The position numbers were made by a program, and so were the translations under genes. This document shows positions 15,053 through 25,327 of a stretch of 38,875 bases of DNA, one piece after another; position 1 is the stretch's first letter; every line of letters begins with the position of its first letter. The stretch comes from DAOUAJ01 sp034433615 (lineage in GTDB: Bacteria; Chloroflexota; Anaerolineae; DUEN01), in the NCBI GenBank assembly GCA_034433615.1, contig DAOUAJ010000255.1, positions 1 to 38,875 of the forward strand, in the 5' to 3' direction. The notes beneath the pieces are model-generated. The model ran no database searches and had not been told where the DNA came from. It saw nothing but the letters and a program-made list of their open reading frames with translations.

Positions 15053-15113
15053 AAGCTATTAGCTATCAGCCATTAGCTATTAGCTATTAGCCATTAGCTA
15101 TTAGCCATTAGCC
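15053..15113. repeat. Heptad tandem array (TAGCTAT / TAGCCAT) at the end of the AlaX gene
   Basis: About eight consecutive 7-mers of the form TAG-C(T/C)AT fill the gap between the MBL gene and the AlaX gene. The array runs into the AlaX 3' end and supplies its last codons and TAA stop (15101-15103). Confidence 0.9.
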
Positions 15114-16332
15114 GTTCCCAAGCGGTCACGCAGAGCTTTCACGGCGGCCGCCAATGCCTCTTCCAGCCGGTCCGGAGCGCCGCCCCCACCTTGTGCCCAC
15201 TCCGCGCGCCCGCCACCGCGTCCGCCACTGACTTGGCAGGCCACGCGCAGCAAGGCACTTACGTCCACCGGCACATCCTGGCTGCGCGCGAAAATGAGCT
15301 GTGGGCGTTCCCCGCCCCAGGCCAGTAGAGCTACCGTCTTGGGCTGATCACGTAACGCTTGAGCGACACTGCGTACCCAATCCACCGAACGATCGCCATA
15401 CACACGCGTGACCACCCGTACGTCACCCAGGTGCAATGCCTCATGCAGCAAGGCCATTGCTTCGTAGGCGGCGAGTGTCTCCTCGGCCGCGCGTAACGCC
15501 TTGCGCGCGGCCTGCCCTTCGGCCTCCAGACGTTCGATGGCCTGCTCGATCTCGTGCTCGGCGCAGGTGAAGCGACTCGTCAGACGTTGCACCAGCGTGT
15601 GCTTGCGAGCGTAATCGGCCAGCGCACGGCCGCCGCAGAGGAAGGTTACGCGCGTCTCCTCGCCCCGCCGTTCGACCCTGGTGATCTTGATGAGGCCGAC
15701 CTCGCCCGTCGCCCGCACGTGGGTGCCCCCACAGGCCGACCAGTCGAAGCCCTCGATCTCCACGATGCGCACGTTCTTCCGCATCTGAGGCGGCCGACGT
15801 AACGGCAGCGACGACAGCTCCTCCGACGTGACGAAGCGGGCTCGCACCGGCCGGTTCTTCCACACGACGCGATTGGCTGCCTGCTCGACAGCGCTCAGCG
15901 TCGCCTCGCTCAGCCCGATGCGGTTGAGGTCAATCGTGGACGCCTCCTCGCCCAGGTGAAACGCCACCGTTTCCGCTTCAGCCACAGCGATGCATGCCTG
16001 CGACAGGATGTGCTGGCCCGTATGCTGCTGCATGTGATCCCAACGGCGCGCCCAATCCACCGCGCCGCGCACGCGATCAGCCCTTAACTCGCCTGCCAGC
16101 ACATGGAACACGCGGCCGTCTATCACCTGCACGTTCACCACCGGCACGCCGTCGAGCGTGCCACGGTCCGCCGGCTGGCCGCCGCCCTCCGGATAAAAGG
16201 CGGTGCGGTCCAACACCACCGCCGGCGCGCCCTCGAGCCGGGTCCGCTCGATCACAGCGGCTTCAAACTCGGTCAGGTACGAATCATGAAAATAAAGCCG
16301 TTCCTCTGTGAGCCGTGCTCCTTCACTTTCGT

Positions 16333-16336
<4 letters not shown>
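15101..16336 (-). CDS. Alanyl-tRNA editing protein (AlaX-L type, with DHHA1-like tail)
   Basis: A free-standing editing enzyme that deacylates mischarged tRNA-Ala (Ser or Gly). The 411 residues contain an AlaRS-like second domain (TAFYPEGGGQPADRG at 46-60). The zinc/active site is HMQQHTGQHILS (His105, His109) and CGGTH (Cys202, His206). A coiled-coil (about 250-295) and a DHHA1-type C-terminus with a GGRGGG motif follow. Its ATG overlaps the gnd stop (ATGA), so it is co-translated with gnd. The C-terminal residues ANG and the stop come from a heptad repeat array. Confidence 0.92.
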
Positions 16337-17754
<1,418 letters not shown>

Positions 17755-17873
17755 GGGAATCCTCCACATCGTTTACCCTATTTTGCCAAAGTTCGGCGAA
17801 ATCGTCCACTCCAACCGAGCGGATCGTAGAGCTTCCAGACTTTCCTCACCGCCAGGTGTTTTTTGTTCGCTGA

Positions 17874-17902
17874 TTGCTAAAACCGGTCGGTGCACGTATA
17901 AT
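17874..17902 (+). promoter_or_regulatory. Near-consensus sigma-70 promoter in front of the truncated helicase
   Basis: TTGCTA (17874-17879), exactly 17 bases, then a perfect TATAAT (17897-17902). The predicted start is near 17909, but the only ORF downstream is a helicase fragment lacking its N-terminus. The promoter therefore appears orphaned by a deletion. Confidence 0.7.
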
Positions 17903-17934
17903 GAGGTAATGAGGTCAGACGAAAACCTGGCTGA

Positions 17935-19050
17935 GTGTTGGTGAGCGCTGAGCCCGATCGTCACGTCTTGTTCCTCACTGCCACGCCGCATCACGGCGAC
18001 GATGATCGCTCTGGGCACCTCCTCCGCCTGCTCGATCCCGACCTCTTTCCCGAACCGCACCGCCTGGGCGATCAGGCGCGCGCGATCCGCCACGACATCT
18101 TGCGGCTCGGGCCCGAATGCCCCTGGGCGCTGCGGCGGCTCAAAGAAGACCTGCGCGACATGAACGGCCGGCGGCTCTTTCCCGATCGGCATGTCCAGAC
18201 CATTGCCTTTCGACTAAGCCTTGAGGAATTCGGCCTCTACAAAGCGGTCACCGCGTACATCAACCGGTTCCTCCCGCAGGCGGGTGGGCGTCAAAAGCAG
18301 AACGTGGCCCTCACGCGCACGGTCTTACAGCGCCGCCTGGCCAGTTCCACGCACGCGATTCATGAGTCGCTCAAGCGGCGTCTTGAGAAACAGCGCCGAC
18401 TGGTATAAGAACTGGAAGCGCTGTCGCCGCCCCAGCGCGCACGTTACCTGGATCGCCTGCGCGGGCGGCTGAGCGATGACGAGATTGATGAGGATGACCT
18501 GGACGAGGCCGCGCGCGATCGCCTGACGGACGAGTTCACCGCGGCGGTTGAGCTCGATCAGTTGCGCGCTGAGGTCGCCGCGCTGAAGGATCTGGCAGAG
18601 CAGGCGCGGCGCGTGCGTGAGCATGCGCCCGATAGCAAACTGAACGCGCTGCGTGAATGTTTGCAACGCGCCCAGTTTGCGGAATTGCGTGATGGACGCG
18701 GCAAACTATTGATCTTCACGGAACATCGTGACACACTCAACTATTTGCGCGAACACTTGACGCGTTGGGGTTATTCCACCCGCGAGATCCACGGCGGGAT
18801 GAACCCGCACGAACGCAGGGCCGCGCAGGATGATTTTCGCTACAACAAGCAGGTCTGTGTGGCGACCGAGGCGGCCGGCGAGGGGATCAACCTGCAATTC
18901 TGCCACCTGATGATCAACTATGACCTGCTCTGGAACCCGACGCGCCTTGAGCAGCGCCTGGGGCGCATCCATCGCATCGGTCAGGAACGCGATGGGTACG
19001 CCTTCAACTTTGTCGCCGAGAGATCTGAGGATGGCCAGCCGGTCATCTGA
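17935..19050 (+). pseudogene. Remnant of an SNF2-type helicase (C-terminal ATPase half)
   Basis: The frame opens inside the first helicase domain: LFLTATPHHG (motif III region), then RRLKEDLRDMNGRRLFPDR and LTRTVLQRRLASS. It then has an in-frame TAA at 18406-18408, and the same frame continues through GRGKLLIFTEHRDTLNYL, VCVATEAAGEGINLQFCHL (motif V) and RLEQRLGRIHRIGQ (motif VI). The Walker A/B half is missing, and the reading frame breaks just after NFVAE at about 19020, where the next gene fragment starts. Such long helicases next to DUF1156 methylases occur in phage-defence loci (class 1 DISARM drmD-like, and related islands). It is non-functional as read. Confidence 0.88.
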
Positions 19051-19363
19051 GGCGCGGCGCGAGAAATCGGTGTGCCAGGGTCATATCAGCACGCTGCATC
19101 TGTGGTGGGCGCGGCGACCGCTCGTCGCCTGCCGCGCGGCAGTGTTCGGCGCGCTGGTGCCCGCGGGCGCGGCGGACGAGAAATTCGTCGCGGAACTGTG
19201 CAAGTACCCTGGACATCCAGAGACCATCAAGCAAGCGCAGCGACTGATCCTGCAAGCCCACGCCGAACGCCTGACGCAAGAGCGCGGCGAGCTGGTCACC
19301 GTTGAAGACATCGAGGCGGGGCGCGTGCCGCGTCCTCTGGCTGATGTGGAGCCATTGCATTGA
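19031..19363 (+). pseudogene. N-terminal fragment of a DUF1156 (COG1743) adenine-specific DNA methylase
   Basis: REKSVCQGHISTLHLWWARR followed by PLVACRAAVFGALV is the signature N-terminal block of DUF1156 DNA methylases. The next part, FVAELCKYPGHPETIKQAQR with AHAERLTQERGELVTVEDI, also fits the family. Only about 110 residues remain. The catalytic methyltransferase domain is absent, and the frame ends at 19363, overlapping the DUF3800 gene. The intact family proteins are roughly 900-1000 residues and modify DNA in defence systems with a helicase partner. Confidence 0.85.
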
Positions 19364-20049
19364 CCCAATATCATAACCTCGACGAATCTGGTGATCCTGG
19401 ACCGCTGGATACGGAGGGCGCGTCAAGCCATCTCGTGCTGGCGATGGTGCAGATGACAGAGCATGCTCCTATTCCCGAATTGCGGGCGACACGCGAGAAG
19501 TTGCATCTTCCATCGCAGTTCGAGTTCAGGTTCCACAAGACAACAATGGTCCAGAAGGAGACCTTTTTCAAGACCGTGCAAACAGTGCCGTTTCGTGTCC
19601 GTGCGCTGGTCTTGGACAAATCCCGCATGCCTGAACAACTGGCGGGGCTGAATGGACAAGCATTGATGATCGAACTGATCGTCGGATTGACATTCCGAGC
19701 CTCACCGTTAGATATAGCCAACGATGTTCTGATCATTGATGGCGGCACTCCCGCTTTGTGTCGCGCCTTGCGCGTTCGTCTCTCGGAAGAATGTCGTAAG
19801 ATGAAAAGAGTTCGACCCTTCAGCAAGGTCGTGGGTGGAAGGTCGCGCAGTGAAGACGGACTTCAACTGGCGGACATGATTGCGGGCGCAATCCGACAAA
19901 ATGCCATGGGCTCGGATAGCAGTCACTATCAGACATTTGCAGGCAAGATCGTGGACATATGGGAGGTATCCACGCGCATTAGTGTCAACTTAAGGCTCAA
20001 AGGCCCGTCCCCGGGCCGCCCCGAGGACGGGGCTCAGAGCTTAAGTTGA
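19360..20049 (+). CDS. DUF3800 protein with a 3' end altered by an inserted element
   Basis: A 229-residue protein with the DUF3800 hallmarks LDESGDPG (7-14), LIIDGGTP in the middle, and DGLQLADMIAGAIRQ near the C-terminus (carboxylates of an RNase H-like fold). DUF3800 genes are common in mobile and defence regions; the molecular role is not established. It starts at TTG 19360, overlapping the stop of the methylase fragment. A palindromic element starting at 19977 replaced the original end. Without it the frame would read WEVSTRGE and stop at 20075-20077. The current last 25 or so residues are element-encoded. Whether the protein still works is unknown. Confidence 0.8.
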   Translation: MTQYHNLDESGDPGPLDTEGASSHLVLAMVQMTEHAPIPELRATREKLHLPSQFEFRFHKTTMVQKETFFKTVQTVPFRVRALVLDKSRMPEQLAGLNGQALMIELIVGLTFRASPLDIANDVLIIDGGTPALCRALRVRLSEECRKMKRVRPFSKVVGGRSRSEDGLQLADMIAGAIRQNAMGSDSSHYQTFAGKIVDIWEVSTRISVNLRLKGPSPGRPEDGAQSLS

Positions 20050-20056
20050 CACAGAT
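19977..20056. mobile_element. 80-bp palindromic MITE-like element with 11-bp flanking direct repeats
   Basis: GTGTCAACTTAAG (19982-19994) and its exact complement (20040-20052) are 13-bp terminal inverted arms. An inner stem is CCCGTCC (20004-20010)/GGACGGG (20025-20031). The element is bounded by identical GTATCCACGCG at 19966-19976 and 20057-20067, as expected of a target-site duplication. Removing the element plus one copy restores a clean 3' end to the DUF3800 gene. It has no coding capacity, so it would need a transposase in trans. Confidence 0.85.
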
Positions 20057-20081
20057 GTATCCACGCGTGGAGAATAAAACA

Positions 20082-20139
20082 CCCCCGACTATCCTCAGAA
20101 GAGGAAGACCGCCTCGCCTGGCGACCTTATCGTCGGGGG
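20082..20139 (+). other. Long-loop hairpin after the DUF3800 gene
   Basis: CCCCCGAC (20082-20089) pairs with GTCGGGGG (20132-20139), with GAGG/CCTC pairing inside the loop. There is no T run after it, so a terminator is doubtful. A TATAAT hexamer follows at 20177-20182, without a clear -35, upstream of the next gene. Confidence 0.4.
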
Positions 20140-20222
20140 CGCGTAAACCAGACGAACTGGTTTATTGTAGCTATATTATAATCGAAAATGCGGCTGTGTC
20201 AAATGAAAGCACGAGGTGACCC

Positions 20223-20545
20223 ATGGACTGGCCCGACAAACTCCACGAGATTGATCAACTGCTGAGCGCGGGACACGCCACGCAGGCTGTCGCGGCCGGC
20301 AGCCAGGCGCTGGAAGAGCTCCTGCACCACCTTTACCGGCAGGTGCTCTCCCAACTCCCGCCAGCCGATCAAAAGGAGCTGGCCGATAGGATCGAGAAGG
20401 CCGGCGGCGGGGCCAAGACCGTTAACAAACTCACCCTCGGGCAACTGTCGAGGCGCAATCGCTGCAAGGGTTTGACCCGGTGTGGCTGCGCAACGCGGTG
20501 ATCGAGCCGCTAGAAGAGGCGGATGTGAAAATCGAAAAAGGGTGA
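20223..20545 (+). pseudogene. Frameshifted small helical protein upstream of the histidine kinase
   Basis: The frame starts MDWPDKLHEIDQLLSAG with a good GAGGTGA ribosome binding site and reads to KLTLGQLS at about 20450, then loses sense. Restoring one base after GQL continues as VEAQSLQGFDPVWLRNAV and ends IEKG at a stop 4 bases before the histidine kinase start. The restored product would be about 107 residues, all helical, with an 'alEelLhhLYrqv' helix reminiscent of HEPN-like proteins. I do not recognise a family with certainty. A sequencing error is a possible alternative to a true mutation. Confidence 0.7.
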
Positions 20546-20548
20546 ATC

Positions 20549-22753
20549 ATGTCATGGTTAAAACCCTCCAGAGACCAGGCTGTGCACCTGGCAGAGCAAG
20601 ATTGGGAATATCTCCAGCGTGAGAGCTTTTGGATGCTTTCCGCCCTGCTCGCCCTGGGCGGGCTTTTGCCGCTTGCTCTGGATAGATGGCTCCTCCAGCC
20701 CTACCAGATAGATGTGTTGGGGCTGTCCATGCTGGCCACAGCAGCCTGCGGATATTGGCTTTCCCGTCTGGATGTCCGCCTGGGCACAGGTGGCCTGATC
20801 GCCGGCACCACAGCCACAGCCCTCCTGGCCATGCATTGGTGGCCTGGCCCCGGCGCGATCTTCCTCCTCATGCTGCCGGTCAGCCTGGCAGTTTTCACGC
20901 TGGGAATGAACGTAAGCCTGTTCGTCAGCCTGGCCGTGATAGGGATACTGCTCTTCCGCCCTGTGGCCCTCGTTCCTTCGATAGCGACCAGCGAAACTGT
21001 CGTTATGATCTTTCTGGCCGGCATGACCTGGGCTCTGAACTGGGTCACTCAACTCCCCCGGCAGGCCATGCTCGGCCAGTTGTTCGGCTATTACCAGCGC
21101 GCCCAGGCTCTGCTGGAAGAGGCGCGCGACCAGCGCCTGGCGCTGAATCAAGCCAACCAGGACCTGGCCGAAGCTTACCTGCAACTGGCCAAACTGAACG
21201 AGCTCGTGCGCGCCAGCCGCCTGGAGGCCGAGGCGGCCCGGCGCGCCAAGGAGCAATTCGTGGCCAACGTCAGCCACGAGTTGCGTACCCCGCTCAACAT
21301 GATCATCGGCTTCAGCGAGATGATCCTGAACTCGCCGATGACCTACGGCACCCCACTCCCCAAAGCCCTCCTCTCCGACATCCGGGTTATCCACCGCAAC
21401 AGCCAGCATCTCTCCCAACTGATCAACGATGTCCTCGACCTCAGCCAGATCGAGGCCGGCCAGTTGAGCCTGAGCCGGGAGTGGACGGATGTGGTCACCA
21501 TCGTACATGAAGCTATGGAAGCCGTGGAGCCGCTCTATCGCGCCAAAGGGCTCGATCTGCAAATGCACATTCCGGCAGAGATCCCTCCCATCTTCTGCGA
21601 TCGCTTACGCATCCGCCAGATTTTGCTGAACCTCCTCAGCAATGCCGGCCGCTTTACCCCGGTCGGTGGCGTCGAAGTGACCGTTAGCCTGGACGAAAAC
21701 TATGTGGTGTTCTGCGTGGCCGATTCAGGGCCAGGCATACCGCCGGATAAACAGCAGAAGATTTTCGAGCCGTTTCAGCAGCTCGATGCTTCAACAAAGC
21801 GGCTGCACGGGGGGAGCGGACTGGGGCTGAGCATCAGCAAGCGGCTGGTGGAATTGCACGGCGGCAAGATGTGGCTGGAAAGCGAAGTCGGCAAGGGCAG
21901 CGCGTTTTCGTTCTCCCTCCCGCTCAACCCAGCCGAACCAGAGGTTTCTGGTGCCACTCGTTGGGTGAACCCGTACGCCACACATGAGCCTCGCGCCAGG
22001 CCTCTTGTGGTAGAACTGCCCAGGCCGCAGCCTCATGTCCTGGTCATGGAGCGCGAGGATGTGCTGCGTCACCCCATCAGCGTCTACCTGGGCGACGCCC
22101 GCGTCAAGAGCGTGCGCAGCATCGAGGAGCTGAAGGTGGAGATCGCATCGGATCCGCCGCAGGTGTTGCTGATCAACGACCCGCAGGTGATGGAGAACAG
22201 AGGACTCATCCAGACGGTCATGGAGTTGCCGGACCGCATGCCGGTAGTGAGTTGTTACGTGCCGGGGAAGCACGAAGCCTGCGAGCGATTGAACGTCGTC
22301 GAGTATCTGGTGAAGCCCATCACCCGCGAGGTGCTCCTGGCCGTTACCCGTCATGTGGCGCCTGCCGAGGGTTGCATCCTCATCGTCGAGGATGACCAGG
22401 AGATGGCACGCCTGATCGCCCGGCAGCTCAACTCCGCCGGCGAAGGCTATCGCATCCTACGGGCGGCCGACGGAACCAGGGCGTTGGAGATGATGCGGGA
22501 ACGTCGGCCGGACGCCGTGTTCCTGGACCTGGGGCTTCCCGATCAGGATGGCTATGAGGTCCTGCGAGAGAAGGATGCTGACCCGGCGATCCGGCCCATC
22601 CCCGTCGTGATCATCTCCGCTCGCGACCCGCTGGGGCAGCCGGTGGTGACCAGCCGGCTGCGGGTCGAGCTGGCCGGTGGGCTGTCTGTCCGCGACGTGA
22701 TCTTGTGCACCGCCGCCATCAGCCAGGCGCTCTCGCCGTTCAAAAGGCCCTGA
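20549..22753 (+). CDS. Hybrid sensor histidine kinase with two C-terminal receiver domains
   Basis: A 734-residue membrane sensor kinase. About five or six membrane helices lie in residues 28-165, without a large external domain. A coiled-coil follows (185-235), then HisKA with NVSHELRTPLN (His243), and HATPase with LLNLLSNAGRFTP (N box), DSGPGIP, IFEPFQQ and HGGSGLGLS. The first receiver-like domain (about 495-605) lacks the acidic pair (VMERED) but keeps Lys589. The second (608-734) has VEDD (614-616) and phospho-acceptor Asp660 in FLDLGLP, but its end lacks the usual KP. The degenerate receivers suggest docking rather than phosphorelay. It is probably co-transcribed with the broken small gene upstream; the signal is unknown. 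Confidence 0.93.
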   Translation: MSWLKPSRDQAVHLAEQDWEYLQRESFWMLSALLALGGLLPLALDRWLLQPYQIDVLGLSMLATAACGYWLSRLDVRLGTGGLIAGTTATALLAMHWWPGPGAIFLLMLPVSLAVFTLGMNVSLFVSLAVIGILLFRPVALVPSIATSETVVMIFLAGMTWALNWVTQLPRQAMLGQLFGYYQRAQALLEEARDQRLALNQANQDLAEAYLQLAKLNELVRASRLEAEAARRAKEQFVANVSHELRTPLNMIIGFSEMILNSPMTYGTPLPKALLSDIRVIHRNSQHLSQLINDVLDLSQIEAGQLSLSREWTDVVTIVHEAMEAVEPLYRAKGLDLQMHIPAEIPPIFCDRLRIRQILLNLLSNAGRFTPVGGVEVTVSLDENYVVFCVADSGPGIPPDKQQKIFEPFQQLDASTKRLHGGSGLGLSISKRLVELHGGKMWLESEVGKGSAFSFSLPLNPAEPEVSGATRWVNPYATHEPRARPLVVELPRPQPHVLVMEREDVLRHPISVYLGDARVKSVRSIEELKVEIASDPPQVLLINDPQVMENRGLIQTVMELPDRMPVVSCYVPGKHEACERLNVVEYLVKPITREVLLAVTRHVAPAEGCILIVEDDQEMARLIARQLNSAGEGYRILRAADGTRALEMMRERRPDAVFLDLGLPDQDGYEVLREKDADPAIRPIPVVIISARDPLGQPVVTSRLRVELAGGLSVRDVILCTAAISQALSPFKRP

Positions 22754-22873
22754 AGGCTCATGCTGCAGCGAGACCTCTGAAAGAGCCCCCATCTGTAAGG
22801 GCAGGGAACCCTTTGCGTTCAGCAGGCGTCTCTTATGGCAAAGATGCAGTCCGACCGGATGACAGGTGTCTTC

Positions 22874-25327
22874 ATGAAGCCAAAGGCCGTTCTCGTGGGG
22901 TTCTTGCTCGGGTTGCACATCCTGGCGATTCCGGCCGTAAGGGCAGGGGCGCTGGCTCCGGCGTTTGACCGCGATGCCGTTGCCCTCTCCGTTCGTCCAC
23001 ACTTCGGAGGCTACTACAAATACGGCGAATGGTTACCGTTGCGCGCGACCGTCACCAACACCGGCGCTGATCTCCGCGCCGAGCTGCGCGTCGCTATCCA
23101 GAGCGGCAACACCCGCACGAGCTACGCCGTGCCCGCGCCATTGCCCAGCGGCGCTCACAAGGAGATCACCCTCTACGTTTTGCCCCCTTCGTTCGCCCGC
23201 AGCCTCACCGTGGACCTGATCGCCGATGATCAGGTGATCGCCAGCGCCCAGGCGAACGTGTACGCCATCCGCAACATCACCTATGTGGTCGGCGTGATCG
23301 CCCCTGATCCCGACCCGTACAAAGTCATGGCCGGAATGGACCTCGACGAGGGGCGTCGCCCGGTCGAGGTGGTGCCCTTCCCGCTGGCCGACCTGCCCGA
23401 GCGCGCCGAGGCGCTGCGTACCTTCGACGCGTTGATCATCGCCGATAGCGACACCCTCTCCCTCTCGCCCGCGCAGGCGGATGCCTTGCGGATGTGGGTG
23501 GGCCATGGCGGACGCCTGATCCTGGCCGGCGGCCCTGGCGCCGAACGCACGCTGGCTGGCCTGCCCGCTGACCTGAGGCCAGCCGAGCTCCATCGCGCCA
23601 CGCTCAGCGAGCTCATCATGCTGGCCGAGTTCGCCCACGTAGAGCCCCTCAGCCCGGGCGGGGAATTCGCGGCTGCAATCCCGGCCCCCTCTTTCGGCCG
23701 CGGCCTGGTTGTACAGGGCAACCAGACGTTGGTCTCTGAAAAACGGCTGGGCAAGGGATGGATCAATTACCTGGCATTTGACCCCGCGCGGAGCCCCTTC
23801 GCGGCCTGGGCCGGCATGCGCGCCGTCTGGGCGACGCTGCTCACCCCCGGCTCGGCCTATTCGCCGAACCTGCCGCCGGACGCCTCAGAAGCCCAGGTAA
23901 TGGCCCAACGCCTGGCCTACACGGTGACCAACCTGCCATCGTTGGATCTCCCCTCGATCCACTGGCTGGTGATCCTGCTGGGCCTTTACATCGTCTTGAT
24001 TGGCCCGATCAACTACCTGGTGTTGCGGCGCTGGCGCCGGCTGGATTGGGCCTGGCTGAGCATCCCGGCGTTGACCGTCGCCTTCGCCGGCATGTCGTTT
24101 GGGATCGGATACGGCCTGCGTGGCGGTGAGGTCATCCTGCACCAGATCTCCGTCGTGCAAAAGACGAGCCCGGGATCTCCCGCCCAGATCCGCAGTTACG
24201 TCGGCATTTTCTCCCCCTCGCGCCGCGCCTACACCCTGGAAGTGGGCGACGGCGCGCTGGTCTCGCTGCTGAACAGCGAGCCGGAACGATTCGGCGGGCC
24301 CTTTGAGCCGACCAGCATGACGATCGTTGAAGGCAACCCGACGATGGTGCATGACCTGGCCATCAATCAGTGGGCGATGCAGGGGGTCCAGATCGAACAA
24401 ATCGCCCCGGGCGAGGAGTGGGAGATCGCGGCCAATTGGAAGTACGACGGCGCGCACGTCAAAGGCACGTTGCACAACGGCTCCTCTTATAACCTGACCG
24501 ACCTCGTGGCCGTGGTGGGCAGCCGCTATGCCCGCCTGGGCGATGCGCCCCCGGGCATCCGGTTGGACATCGCCGCAAAGCTCGAGGGGGGTGACGCGGT
24601 GGGGCCGCCGTTCCCGTATGCGCTGTTCGAGAAGCTGTGGCAGCCAGGCGACACCGCCCCACCTCGCGATCTGATGCTCAAGCAGAGCCTGCTGAGCGGC
24701 GTCTTCGAGGGGCCGAATGGCCCCTATCCACCGGCGGGACTTACCCTGATCGCCTGGCTTGACCGGAGCCCCATCACCGTGGCGATTGCGGACGATAAAG
24801 CTCATTGCCCGGCGCCATGTCTCCGGAAGGCCTTCTCCCAGCCGAGGGCGGTAGGGCATCACCAGACGACTTTGCTGGTGCTGACGCTGCCGCTGGACCT
24901 GAGCGGACAGGAGGTCACCATCCCGCCGGGGATGATCGCGCCCCGGCTGCTCGAATCGCAAGGCGAGGCCGGCATTTGCGGGCCAGGCGGGCGGGTGTAC
25001 CTCGGCCCCACCGGCAAGGCCACATTGGAATACCTGTTGCCGCCGGAGTTGCTAGGCATGACCATCACCGAGATGACGCTCTCGATCGTCCTCACCGTAG
25101 ATCCGTCGGCAGGGATCCCTACTGCGGCTTTGTACGATTGGGAGGCTGGAACGTGGGTGGAGCAGAGAAACCTCCGGCGCGGCGACAACGCCATTGAGCG
25201 GCCAGGGCGCTTCATCCATCCGGATAACGGCGCCCTTCGACTGCAGCTCAGCGGCGAGGGCTTTCGCGGCAGCGATTGTATCCTGTATGAGCTCAGCTTA
25301 AAGGCGGCCAGGGGCGAAGGATCATGA
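22874..25327 (+). CDS. Large exported/membrane protein, first gene of the MoxR-VWA-ABC cluster
   Basis: About 817 residues. A signal peptide (VLVGFLLGLHILAIPAVRAG) is followed by a beta-rich region (EWLPLRATVTNTGADLRAEL). A GATase-like or DUF4350-like fold comes next (DALIIADSDTLSL, RMWVGHGGRLILAGG). Two to three membrane helices lie midway (HWLVILLGLYIVLIGPINYL, then ALTVAFAGMSFGIGYGL), and a large outer C-terminal domain follows. ATGs at 22835, 22859 and 22874 are possible; I choose 22874 because it puts the signal peptide at the terminus. The stop overlaps the ABC ATPase start (ATGA). The architecture recalls membrane proteins that accompany MoxR/DUF58 genes. The function is unknown. Confidence 0.75.
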   Translation: MKPKAVLVGFLLGLHILAIPAVRAGALAPAFDRDAVALSVRPHFGGYYKYGEWLPLRATVTNTGADLRAELRVAIQSGNTRTSYAVPAPLPSGAHKEITLYVLPPSFARSLTVDLIADDQVIASAQANVYAIRNITYVVGVIAPDPDPYKVMAGMDLDEGRRPVEVVPFPLADLPERAEALRTFDALIIADSDTLSLSPAQADALRMWVGHGGRLILAGGPGAERTLAGLPADLRPAELHRATLSELIMLAEFAHVEPLSPGGEFAAAIPAPSFGRGLVVQGNQTLVSEKRLGKGWINYLAFDPARSPFAAWAGMRAVWATLLTPGSAYSPNLPPDASEAQVMAQRLAYTVTNLPSLDLPSIHWLVILLGLYIVLIGPINYLVLRRWRRLDWAWLSIPALTVAFAGMSFGIGYGLRGGEVILHQISVVQKTSPGSPAQIRSYVGIFSPSRRAYTLEVGDGALVSLLNSEPERFGGPFEPTSMTIVEGNPTMVHDLAINQWAMQGVQIEQIAPGEEWEIAANWKYDGAHVKGTLHNGSSYNLTDLVAVVGSRYARLGDAPPGIRLDIAAKLEGGDAVGPPFPYALFEKLWQPGDTAPPRDLMLKQSLLSGVFEGPNGPYPPAGLTLIAWLDRSPITVAIADDKAHCPAPCLRKAFSQPRAVGHHQTTLLVLTLPLDLSGQEVTIPPGMIAPRLLESQGEAGICGPGGRVYLGPTGKATLEYLLPPELLGMTITEMTLSIVLTVDPSAGIPTAALYDWEAGTWVEQRNLRRGDNAIERPGRFIHPDNGALRLQLSGEGFRGSDCILYELSLKAARGEGS

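Noticed and set aside
20082..20139. A terminator for the DUF3800 gene.
   Set aside because: The stem has a 42-base loop and no T run; listed only as a hairpin.
20558..21568. A 336-residue ORF opposite the histidine kinase.
   Set aside because: A codon-bias shadow of the kinase gene; the sense strand has all kinase motifs and the antisense product matches nothing recognisable.
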